Assembly: GCA_963649295.1 (NCBI GenBank)
Contig: CAVJHK010000005.1
Coordinates: forward strand, 1 to 64,000
Direction of reading: 5' to 3'
Origin: RGIG3528 sp963649295
GTDB taxonomy: Bacteria > Bacillota > Clostridia > Lachnospirales > Lachnospiraceae
Length of the DNA stretch: 64,000 nt
A model generated the notes under the pieces. The model did not search any database. It had not been told where the DNA came from and saw only the letters and a list, made by a program, of their open reading frames with translations. The translations under genes and the position numbers were made by a program. Shown here in pieces: positions 51,268 through 59,629 of this stretch (within the stretch, counting starts at the first letter, position 1; every line of letters begins with the position of its first letter).

Positions 51268-53832
51268 TTGAATATAATCACAAAGATATTCGGGACACAC
51301 AGCGAAAGGGAATTAAAGCGTCTGCTCCCGATTGCGGATAAGGTAATGGCACTTGATTCCCAAATGGCGGCGCTTACGGACGAGGAACTGAGGCATAAAA
51401 CGGTCGAATTTAAACAGCGTCTCGAAAACGGAGAAACGCTTGACGACATACTTGTCGAAGCATATGCGGTTGTACGTGAAGCAGCCGGCAGAACACTCGG
51501 AATGAAACACTTTAAGGTACAAATACTCGGCGGTATTATTTTGCACCAGGGACGTATTGCGGAACTCAAAACCGGTGAAGGAAAAACTCTTATGGCAACG
51601 CTTCCTTCCTATCTTAACGCACTTGCGGGAAAAGGCGTGCATGTCGTTACATGCAACGATTATCTTGCTCACCGTGACGCCGAGTGGATGGGGCAGGTGC
51701 ACCGCTTCCTCGGACTCACGGTCGGCTGTATTTTAAATACGATGACAAATGAGGAAAGACGCGAAGCCTACAATTGCGATATCACATATGCCACAAATAA
51801 CGAACTGGGATTTGATTATCTTCGCGACAACCGTGTAATTTACAAAGAACAGCTTGTAATGCGCGGACTTCATTATGCGATCATCGACGAAGTTGACTCG
51901 ATTTTGATAGATGAAGCGAGAACTCCTCTTATTTTGTCAGGTCAAAGCGGAAAATCGACAAAGCTTTATGAAGCATGTGACATACTTGCGCGTCAGCTCA
52001 AAAAAGGTACCGAAAAGGAGCTTTCCAAGATGGACCTTTTGATGGGTGAGGACAACGAGGAAACGGGAGACTTTATTGTCAACGAAAAGGACAAGAATGT
52101 CAATCTGACCGAGGAAGGCGTAAAAAAAGTTGAGCAGTTCTTTAAGATAGAAAACTTAGCCGATCCCGAAAATCTCGAAATTCAGCACAATATCATCCTT
52201 GCACTTCGTGCCCACAATCTCATGTTCAGGGACAAGGATTATGTTGTCAAAGATGACGAAGTGCTCATTGTAGACGATTTTACAGGACGTATTTTGCCCG
52301 GACGCCGTTATGCGGACGGACTTCATCAGGCGATCGAAGCAAAGGAACATGTTAAGGTTAAGCGTGAATCAAAGACGCTTGCGACTATTACATTCCAAAA
52401 TTTCTTTAATAAATATGAAAAGAAAGCCGGCATGACTGGTACGGCAATTACCGAGGAAATGGAATTTCGTGAAATTTACGGAATGGACGTTGTGGAAGTT
52501 CCGACAAACGTTCCCGTAATCCGTAAGGATCTTGATGATGCCGTATACAAAACAAAGCGCGAAAAATTAAACGCAATCGCAAATTCGGTTGAGGAAGCTC
52601 ACAAAAACGGTCAGCCCGTGCTTGTCGGTACGGTTACGATAGAGTCGTCGGAAGAAGTGAGCGAATTATTAAAAAAGCGCGGAATCCCGCATAAGGTATT
52701 GAATGCAAAATTCCATGAGCTTGAAGCGGAAATCATTGCGGGCGCGGGTCAGATGGGCGCCGTTACCATTGCAACAAACATGGCGGGGCGCGGTACCGAT
52801 ATCAAGCTCGGCGAGGGCGTTGTCGAAAAAGGCGGCTTAAAGATAATAGGTACGGAACGTCACGAATCGAGACGTATCGACAATCAGCTTCGCGGACGTG
52901 CCGGACGTCAGGGCGATCCCGGAGAATCAAAATTTTATATATCTCTTGAAGACGATCTTATGCGCCTTTTCGGTTCCGAAAATCTTATGAAGCTTTTCAA
53001 TTCGCTCGGTTTCCCGGACGGAGAAGAGCTTCACCACAAGATGCTCTCGAATGCAATTTTCAGAGCGCAGAAAAAGATAGAAAACAACAACTTCGGCATC
53101 AGAAAGAATTTGCTTGAATATGACCGCGTAAACAACGAACAGCGCGAGATTATTTATGCGGAGCGCTTAAAGGTTCTGAACGGCGAAAATATGAGAAATT
53201 CCGTTATCAAGATGATTACGGACGTCATAGAAAGCGCCGTCGAAATGTGTATCGGCGAAAACCGTTATCCCGAAGAGTGGGACTTGCACGAGCTTAACAA
53301 CATACTTCTTCCCATAATTCCGATGGAGCGCATAAGTCTTACTCCCGAAGAAATGAAGCATTATACAAAGAAAGAGCTTATGCAAAGCCTCAAAGAAAAG
53401 GCTCTTCGTCTTTATGCCGAAAAAGAATCCGAATTCCCCGAAAAGGAACAGTTCCGTGAGGTTGAGCGTGTGATTCTCCTTCGTGTGATCGATATGAAGT
53501 GGATGGATCACATCGACGATATGGAGCAGCTCCGTCAGGGCATTCATCTTCAGTCATACGGTCAAAAGAATCCTGTTTCCGAATACAAGATGCAGGGATA
53601 TGACATGTTTGAAGCAATGGAAGCGGCAATCAGCGAGGATACGGTTAAGCTTCTCATGCATATCAAGATAGAGCAAAAGGTTGAACGTGAAGAGGTTGCG
53701 CGTGTTACGGGCACAAACAGGGACGATTCCTCCGTGCGTCAGCCCGTTAAGCGACAGACAAAGAAGATAATGCCGAACGACCCCTGCCCTTGCGGATCGG
53801 GCAAAAAATACAAATATTGCTGCGGCAGATAA
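51268..53832 (+). CDS. secA: Preprotein translocase ATPase SecA
   Basis: Drives protein export through SecYEG. Visible motifs are the Walker A KTGEGKTLMAT near residue 101, VHVVTCNDYLAHRDAEWM, the DEVDSILIDEARTPLI Walker B region, ATNMAGRGTDIKLG, and the C-terminal zinc SEC-C motif DPCPCGSGKKYKYCC. The start is TTG with GGAGGG 7 bases upstream. The 854 residues lie within the family range. The last codons are partly copied in the spacer before prfB (see repeat). Confidence 0.96.
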   Translation: MNIITKIFGTHSERELKRLLPIADKVMALDSQMAALTDEELRHKTVEFKQRLENGETLDDILVEAYAVVREAAGRTLGMKHFKVQILGGIILHQGRIAELKTGEGKTLMATLPSYLNALAGKGVHVVTCNDYLAHRDAEWMGQVHRFLGLTVGCILNTMTNEERREAYNCDITYATNNELGFDYLRDNRVIYKEQLVMRGLHYAIIDEVDSILIDEARTPLILSGQSGKSTKLYEACDILARQLKKGTEKELSKMDLLMGEDNEETGDFIVNEKDKNVNLTEEGVKKVEQFFKIENLADPENLEIQHNIILALRAHNLMFRDKDYVVKDDEVLIVDDFTGRILPGRRYADGLHQAIEAKEHVKVKRESKTLATITFQNFFNKYEKKAGMTGTAITEEMEFREIYGMDVVEVPTNVPVIRKDLDDAVYKTKREKLNAIANSVEEAHKNGQPVLVGTVTIESSEEVSELLKKRGIPHKVLNAKFHELEAEIIAGAGQMGAVTIATNMAGRGTDIKLGEGVVEKGGLKIIGTERHESRRIDNQLRGRAGRQGDPGESKFYISLEDDLMRLFGSENLMKLFNSLGFPDGEELHHKMLSNAIFRAQKKIENNNFGIRKNLLEYDRVNNEQREIIYAERLKVLNGENMRNSVIKMITDVIESAVEMCIGENRYPEEWDLHELNNILLPIIPMERISLTPEEMKHYTKKELMQSLKEKALRLYAEKESEFPEKEQFREVERVILLRVIDMKWMDHIDDMEQLRQGIHLQSYGQKNPVSEYKMQGYDMFEAMEAAISEDTVKLLMHIKIEQKVEREEVARVTGTNRDDSSVRQPVKRQTKKIMPNDPCPCGSGKKYKYCCGR

Positions 53833-53855
53833 TTTTAAGATATAACTGCGGCAGA
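53820..53855 (+). repeat. Copy of the secA 3' end in the secA-prfB spacer
   Basis: ctgcggcaga at the secA C-terminal codons (53820-53829) recurs at 53846-53855 (period 26) after the stop, followed by related sequence. Too short to be sure on its own, but it parallels the repeats after the chorismate mutase gene and aroA. Confidence 0.55.
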
Positions 53856-53942
53856 ATGTTAATGCGCAAATAAAAATGCCGGGGGAAAAGGTTTTTTCTT
53901 TCGGCTATATAAATTTTAAATAAAAAAAGGTGGTGACGACTG

Positions 53943-55083
53943 GTGGTAGAGCTTGACCAAATTAAAACTCAACTCAATTCTTACAAACAAACCTTAGTCG
54001 AAGTGGGGGATTCACTTTGACCTCGCAAATAAGCGTGAAAAAATAGAAGAAATCGAAAATATTATGAACGAGCCCGGTTTTTGGGATTCGGCTGAAAAAT
54101 CGCAAAAATATGTAAAGGAACTCAATATTCTTAAGAATACCGTTAACGAATATAAGGATCTTGAAACGGAATTTGACGATGTTAAAGTTTATCTTGACAT
54201 GGGATACGAAACAAACGATCCGGACATTATTCCCGAGTGCAGGGAAGCTCTTGACATATTTGTAAAGCATCTTGAGTCACTCAGGCTTTCGACGTTACTG
54301 TCCGGCGAATATGACAGGGATGATGCCATTCTCACTCTCCATGCGGGAGCGGGCGGCACTGAAAGCTGCGATTTTGCGGCAATGCTTTGCAGAATGTATA
54401 TGCGCTGGGCCGAAAAACACGGATTCAAAACATCGATGATCGATTTTCTTGACGGAGACGAGGCAGGATATAAATCCGTAACCATAGAAATCCGCGGCGA
54501 AAACGCATATGGTTACCTAAAGAGCGAAAAGGGTGTGCACAGACTTGTACGCATATCGCCTTTTAATGCGGCGGGCAAACGTCAGACGTCGTTTGTGTCA
54601 TGCGATGTTATGCCCGATATCGAAGAAAACATAGATATCGAAATAAACGACAGCGATATAAGAATAGATACATATCATTCGAGCGGTGCGGGCGGACAGC
54701 ATATCAACAAAACATCGTCCGCAATCCGTATTACTCACTTTCCGACGGGAATAGTCGTACAATGCCAAAACGAGCGTTCGCAGTTCCAAAATAAGGATAA
54801 GGCCATGCAAATGCTTAAAGCAAAGCTTTATCTTTTGGAAAAGGAAAAGAATGCCGAAAAGACGTCCGGAATACGCGGAGAAATTCGCGATATCAATTTC
54901 GGAAGCCAGATAAGATCTTATGTCCTTCAGCCGTATACAATGGTTAAGGATACAAGGACAAATGCCGTTTCAGGGAACGCTTCTTCAGTTTTGGACGGAG
55001 ATCTGGATGTATTTATAAATGCATATCTTACATGGCTTGCAACGGGCAAAAAGGCAGGAGAGGATTCGGGAGATCTTGAATAA
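53943..55083 (+). CDS. prfB: Peptide chain release factor 2 with programmed +1 frameshift
   Basis: Reads UGA/UAA stops. The GTG at 53943 opens a 25-codon zero frame (VELDQIKTQLNSYKQTLVE) that stops at TGA 54018. Shifting +1 at CTT-TGA-C continues as DLANKREKIEEIENIMNEPG to 55083, giving about 379 residues. The shift site has an upstream G run (54005-54009) that can act as the internal Shine-Dalgarno. The specificity motif SPF (RISPFNAAG) identifies RF2, and the catalytic GGQ is in GAGGQHINKT. Starting at 54064 would miss the conserved N-terminus. Low RF2 lets ribosomes shift, giving autoregulation. Confidence 0.93.
54005..54021 (+). promoter_or_regulatory. prfB recoding site
   Basis: ggggg, then five bases (attca), then ctt-tga-c. 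The slip codon CTT and TGA-C context match the classical RF2 site, but the spacing from the G run to the slip codon is two bases longer than the usual three. Confidence 0.85.
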
Positions 55084-55125
55084 CAATTACAGACGGTAAT
55101 TATTACATAAAAAAGGGGCAAAAAC

Positions 55126-56724
55126 ATGGATAACATTATCGCAAAAAAGCAAATCGAAGAGGGAAAAGCTTATCTCGGCATTGAGCTTGGCTCTACAAGA
55201 ATCAAGGGCGTGCTCATGGGAGACGATTTTACGATACTCGCATCGGGCGCTCACGAATGGGAAAACAGCCTTATCGACGGAATATGGACATATTCGATTG
55301 ACGATATTTGGAACGGGCTTAAATGCTGCTACAGCGATCTCAAAAAAAATGTAGCGGACAAATACAAAATTACGCTTACAAATCTCAAAACAATCGGCAT
55401 AAGCGCAATGATGCACGGATATATGCCTTTTGACGAAAAGGGCGAGATCCTCGTGCCTTTCCGTACATGGAGAAATACGATTACCGAAAAGGCCGCTGAC
55501 GAACTGACCGAGCTCTTTGGATTCAATATTCCGCAAAGATGGAGCATTGCGCATTTGTACCACGCAATATTAAACAAAGAGCCCCACGTAAAGGATATCA
55601 AATATCTGACGACGCTTGAAGGCTATGTTCACTGGAAGCTGACGGGCAAAAAGGTGCTTGGCATCGGTGATTGTGCCGGTATGTTCCCGATTGACGCAAA
55701 TACCAAAAATTATAATGCGGTAATGGTTGACAAATTTAACGCACGCATTAAGGAAAAAGGCGTTGACATAAAGCTTCTTGATATTATGCCGCACCTCCTT
55801 CTTGCGGGTGAGGATGCGGGAACGCTTACAAAAGAGGGCGCTTTGATGCTTGACCCGACTGGTGACTTAAAGCCGGGAATCAAAATGTGTCCTCCCGAGG
55901 GTGACGCAGGTACGGGAATGGTTGCCACAAATTCCGTCGCACGACGCACATGCAATGTTTCTGCGGGCACAAGCTGTTTTGCAATGGTAGTCCTCGAAAA
56001 GGATTTAAACAGGCTTCACCGCGAAATAGATATGGTTACGACACCCGACGGACTTCCCGTTGCAATGGTTCACTGCAACAATTGCACGTCGGATCTCAAT
56101 GCGTGGGTAAAGCTTTTTGAAGAAAATTTGAAGCTTTTTGGTGTTGACGTTGACAAAAATACGATTTATGAAAAGCTTTATACATATGCGATGCAGGGAG
56201 ACAAGGATTGCGGCGGACTTATGAGCTTCCCTTATTTTTCGGGAGAACATGTGACACATATGGACTCAGGCATGCCGATGTTCTTAAGAAGGCCGGATGC
56301 CTCATTCAATCTTGCAAATTTTATGAGAACACATCTCATATCTTCGCTCGGTGTGCTTAAACTGGGCATGGATATACTCACAAACGAAGAAAACGTAAAA
56401 GTGGATTCGGTTATGGGACATGGCGGACTCTTTAAGACAAAGGGTGTCGGTCAAAAGATACTTGCGGCACTCATGAATTCTCCGGTTACCTGTATGGAAA
56501 CCGCCGGTGAAGGCGGTGCCTGGGGCGCGGCTCTTCTTGCGGCATTTGTGGACATGGGCGCGGGGCTTACACTTCCGGAATTCCTAAATCAAAAGGTATT
56601 TAAGGATGTTAAGGAAGTTACTCTTATGCCGGATCCGGATGACATTTTGGGTGTAAACAGGTTTATGGAGGAATACAAAAACCTTCTTCCCGCGGAACGC
56701 ACGGCTACAGCACAGGGGAAGTAG
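55126..56724 (+). CDS. FGGY-family carbohydrate kinase, probable L-ribulokinase
   Basis: 532 residues. The N-terminal phosphate loop is YLGIELGSTRIKGVLMG, the metal/catalytic Asp is in PPEGDAGTGMVATNSV, GTSCFAMV follows, and a C-terminal ATP-binding GEGGAWGAALLA. It immediately precedes araD (same strand), which supports ribulokinase; in several clostridia a divergent FGGY kinase replaces AraB. Xylulokinase-like or other pentulose specificity cannot be excluded. It is 42 bases after prfB, without a seen terminator. Confidence 0.78.
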   Translation: MDNIIAKKQIEEGKAYLGIELGSTRIKGVLMGDDFTILASGAHEWENSLIDGIWTYSIDDIWNGLKCCYSDLKKNVADKYKITLTNLKTIGISAMMHGYMPFDEKGEILVPFRTWRNTITEKAADELTELFGFNIPQRWSIAHLYHAILNKEPHVKDIKYLTTLEGYVHWKLTGKKVLGIGDCAGMFPIDANTKNYNAVMVDKFNARIKEKGVDIKLLDIMPHLLLAGEDAGTLTKEGALMLDPTGDLKPGIKMCPPEGDAGTGMVATNSVARRTCNVSAGTSCFAMVVLEKDLNRLHREIDMVTTPDGLPVAMVHCNNCTSDLNAWVKLFEENLKLFGVDVDKNTIYEKLYTYAMQGDKDCGGLMSFPYFSGEHVTHMDSGMPMFLRRPDASFNLANFMRTHLISSLGVLKLGMDILTNEENVKVDSVMGHGGLFKTKGVGQKILAALMNSPVTCMETAGEGGAWGAALLAAFVDMGAGLTLPEFLNQKVFKDVKEVTLMPDPDDILGVNRFMEEYKNLLPAERTATAQGK

Positions 56725-56742
56725 GACGAATCCGAATCTTTA

Positions 56743-56843
56743 AGTAAATTACGGCAAGTGTTGCATGAGTAAAGTGCGGCAAAAAAACACACAGGTAATG
56801 TATGGCAAGTGTTGTTTGATTAATTTTGTGCAAGTGCCGTATA
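56743..56843 (+). repeat. Degenerate 25-bp tandem repeat, about four units, upstream of araD
   Basis: Units begin at 56743 (agtaaattacgg), 56768 (agtaaagtgcgg), 56793 (aggtaatgtatgg) and 56819 (attaattttgtg), each with a g-caagtg-type core. The period is 25-26 bases. It fills most of the kinase-araD gap. Confidence 0.8.
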
Positions 56844-56865
56844 AATAAAGAAAAGAGAGAAAATT

Positions 56866-57561
56866 ATGCTTGAAGAATTAAAGCAAATCGTATACGAACA
56901 GAATATGGAACTTCCCCGTCACGGACTTGTGACATATACATGGGGAAACGTAAGCGGAATCGATCGTGCGACGGGGCTTGTGGTAATTAAGCCGAGCGGT
57001 GTCGATTATGACAAAATGAAAGCAGACGATATGGTTGTTGTGGATCTTAACGGAAATATCGTAGAAGGTATACTTCGCCCCTCATCCGATACACCGACGC
57101 ATATCGAGCTTTACAAAGCTTTTCCGAAAATAGGCGGTGTTGTTCATACCCATTCGTCATGGGCAACAAGTTGGGCCGAGGCAGCACGCGGAATTCCCTG
57201 TTACGGAACAACTCATGCGGATTATTTTTACGGAACGATTCCATGTGTCAGAAATCTCACAAGGGAAGAAATAGAAGAAGCATACGAGAAAAATACCGGT
57301 GTTTCGATTGTTGAAGAATTTAATGGGAAAAATCCCATGTACTGTCCCGGATGCGTTTGTGCAAATCACGGACCTTTCACATGGGGAAAAGATCCCAAAG
57401 AAGCCGTTCACAATGCCGTTGTTCTTGAAGAGGTGGCAAAGATGGCGGCGCGTGCGGAACGCCTGAACCCCAATATAAAGGAAACGCCGCAGGCTATGCA
57501 GGACAAGCATTTTAGCCGCAAGCACGGTCCGAATGCATATTATGGGCAAAAGGGGAACTGA
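56866..57561 (+). CDS. araD: L-ribulose-5-phosphate 4-epimerase
   Basis: Converts L-ribulose-5-phosphate to D-xylulose-5-phosphate. Class II aldolase-type zinc enzyme: TWGNVSGID, KPSGVDYDKM, SSDTPTHIELYKAF, the zinc His pair in VHTHSSWATSWAEA, and ANHGPFTWGKDPKEAVHNAVVLEE. 231 residues match AraD. A gagaga site precedes the ATG. With the upstream kinase it forms an arabinose module; arabinose isomerase is not in the window. Confidence 0.93.
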   Translation: MLEELKQIVYEQNMELPRHGLVTYTWGNVSGIDRATGLVVIKPSGVDYDKMKADDMVVVDLNGNIVEGILRPSSDTPTHIELYKAFPKIGGVVHTHSSWATSWAEAARGIPCYGTTHADYFYGTIPCVRNLTREEIEEAYEKNTGVSIVEEFNGKNPMYCPGCVCANHGPFTWGKDPKEAVHNAVVLEEVAKMAARAERLNPNIKETPQAMQDKHFSRKHGPNAYYGQKGN

Positions 57562-57613
57562 TTGTAGGGACATTTTTTTGAGGGGAAATCAAAAAAATAG
57601 GGAGTATTTTTAA

Positions 57614-59341
57614 GTGAAAAACGGACTTACAAAGAGAAAAACGTTTTGGATGGGCTTTGTGACAATATTTATGATGATTTTGTCATGGTGCCTGATATGC
57701 CAGCGAAGCGTAAAAAAACTCGATGAGACAATTATATATAATGACGGCTGGACGCTTTCCATTAACGGCGAAATAACCGAAAAAGCGGATATAAGCAAGA
57801 TTACGTTTGAGACTAATGCAGGTGACGAGATTATTTTGTCCCATGAAATTTCGGATGAAGTGGGTACGGGATATACGGCTATTCTGCGCACGTTTCTTGC
57901 AAGCGTTGTGGCATATGTCGACGATGAAAAAATTTATGATTACGCGTCCGAAAAGATAAATACAAAACAGTTTATCGGAAGTGCGGCTCATTTTATTTCG
58001 ATACCCGAGAAAAGTGCCGGAAAAACGCTCACAATTCATGTAATAATTCACGAAGATGATGCAATGACCGACATAAAGCCCGTGAGATTCGAAAAAACGG
58101 GCGAGGCGATCAGAAATTTTGCATATACCTATGCGGCAATAATGTATATAAACTGCTTCATAATCATATTCGGACTTGTGCTTGTTGCGGCGGGATTTCT
58201 TATAACTCATTCAACCGATTCCTCGGTATATCTTACGCTTACGGGCGGATTCGTATTTTTGATCGGAGTTTGGTCAAATTGCCAAAGCCGAGTATACGAA
58301 ATCATTTTTACAAATTATACGGAGCACTCGGTTATCGAATATCTTACGCTTTACTGTGCCGGATTTGTATTCCTTATGTTTATTCTGAAGCTCCGCGGAA
58401 AACGCAGCGAAAAGAAATATTATCTTATGTGTGCGGCGGTTGCGACGATCGGAATCTTTATTGTTGTTTCGTCTGTGCTTCATTTTACGAATGTGGCACA
58501 TTTTTCGCAAACACTTATGATATTTCACTTACTTACGGCGTTGGGGCTTGCCGTTATGCTTTATGCGGGACTTTGGAAATTTAAGTCCAAAACGGCATCC
58601 GACAGGTTTATAAATGTGGCTCTCATGGTTTTGAGCATGTCATGCGTGTTTGATCTTTTGAGATTCAATATGCAAAAGATTTTCTTTCCGGGGCAGGATA
58701 CGATGCTTGAAATAAGCTTTATTCCGATCGGCGTGATTTTGTTCCTTGTTTATGCGATTGCGGGATATGTAAGTTCACTTTATGACAAGATTATTTCAAA
58801 CGTCGAAAAAGAAACGCTCACACGCCTTGCCTATCACGATAATCTTACGGGACTTTATAACAGAGCAAAAATGCAGGAGATGTTTGATATTCTTGACCGT
58901 GATATGAGTCCGATTGCAATAGTAAGTTACGACGTAAACGGTTTAAAATATGTAAATGACAGCTTCGGACATGATGCGGGAGATATGCTTCTTACAACGG
59001 TTTCGTCGTCGATAGAGGCGTGCTTTAACGAAATCGGCACAAGCTTCAGACTCAGCGGTGACGAATTTATGACAATAGTAAATTCGGATGAGATTACGGT
59101 TGCGGCTGAGGCAATAAACAAATTTGAACATCTGATCGAAGAAAAATCAAAGGAGCTACCTTACATAGTATCCGTTTCGTACGGAATTTCGTTCAGACAT
59201 TTGGGTGATACGCGTACAACGCACGAGATTTACAAGGAAGCCGACGAAAAAATGTACAAGATGAAAATGAAGAGTGAATTCTCAAGACATGCGATAGAAG
59301 AGCATCTTGCACGGATTTCTGCGGAAAAGTCGGGAACATGA
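57614..59341 (+). CDS. Membrane-bound GGDEF protein (probable diguanylate cyclase)
   Basis: 575 residues. One N-terminal TM, an extracellular beta-rich domain (about 35-165) and about seven TM segments (about 170-400) give a 7TMR-DISM-like layout. A GGDEF domain follows: LTGLYNRAKMQEMFD, the DxxGLKYVND nucleotide region, and active loop SGDEF near residue 481 (a tolerated variant of GGDEF). It likely makes cyclic di-GMP in response to an external signal. GTG start at 57614. No inhibitory-site RxxD is obvious to me. A strong terminator follows. Confidence 0.85.
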   Translation: MKNGLTKRKTFWMGFVTIFMMILSWCLICQRSVKKLDETIIYNDGWTLSINGEITEKADISKITFETNAGDEIILSHEISDEVGTGYTAILRTFLASVVAYVDDEKIYDYASEKINTKQFIGSAAHFISIPEKSAGKTLTIHVIIHEDDAMTDIKPVRFEKTGEAIRNFAYTYAAIMYINCFIIIFGLVLVAAGFLITHSTDSSVYLTLTGGFVFLIGVWSNCQSRVYEIIFTNYTEHSVIEYLTLYCAGFVFLMFILKLRGKRSEKKYYLMCAAVATIGIFIVVSSVLHFTNVAHFSQTLMIFHLLTALGLAVMLYAGLWKFKSKTASDRFINVALMVLSMSCVFDLLRFNMQKIFFPGQDTMLEISFIPIGVILFLVYAIAGYVSSLYDKIISNVEKETLTRLAYHDNLTGLYNRAKMQEMFDILDRDMSPIAIVSYDVNGLKYVNDSFGHDAGDMLLTTVSSSIEACFNEIGTSFRLSGDEFMTIVNSDEITVAAEAINKFEHLIEEKSKELPYIVSVSYGISFRHLGDTRTTHEIYKEADEKMYKMKMKSEFSRHAIEEHLARISAEKSGT

Positions 59342-59437
59342 AGTTTATTTGATTTATGGAAGTATTAAGAAAACCCGCTGCAGCTTTTATATCTGCAGAC
59401 GCAAGTAGATTTAAGGGTTCATTGATAATCAAATTTA

Positions 59438-59475
59438 AAAAAGCACGAATTTTCGAATTCGTGCTTTTTGTTTTG
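59438..59475 (+). terminator. Terminator after the GGDEF gene
   Basis: A perfect 14-bp stem: aaaaagcacgaatt (59438-59451) with aattcgtgcttttt (59456-59469) around a TTCG tetraloop, then tgtttt. It may also end the opposing uvrA transcript. Confidence 0.9.
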
Positions 59476-59600
59476 CGATATTTTGGAATAAGCGATATTT
59501 TGAATAAGCGATATTTTGAATAAGCGATATTTTAAATAAGCGATATTTTAAATAAGCGATATTTTGAATAAGCGATATTTTGGAATAAGCAGTATTTAGT
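59475..59600 (+). repeat. 16-bp tandem repeat array, seven to eight units
   Basis: The unit agcgatattttgaata occurs at 59491, 59507, 59523, 59539, 59555 and 59571, with a first partial unit at 59475 and a degraded last at 59588. Units differ only by g/a changes or a gg insertion. The array lies between the GGDEF terminator and the converging uvrA stop. No spacers, so not CRISPR. Confidence 0.95.
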
Positions 59601-59629
59601 TAAGTCGTGTTTATTAAGGCATATCCGGC

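Noticed and set aside
54064..54066. prfB beginning at ATG 54064
   Set aside because: Would omit the conserved N-terminal helix that is encoded upstream through the programmed frameshift.
59475..59600. Possible CRISPR array
   Set aside because: Units are directly adjacent with no unique spacers, and no cas gene is near.
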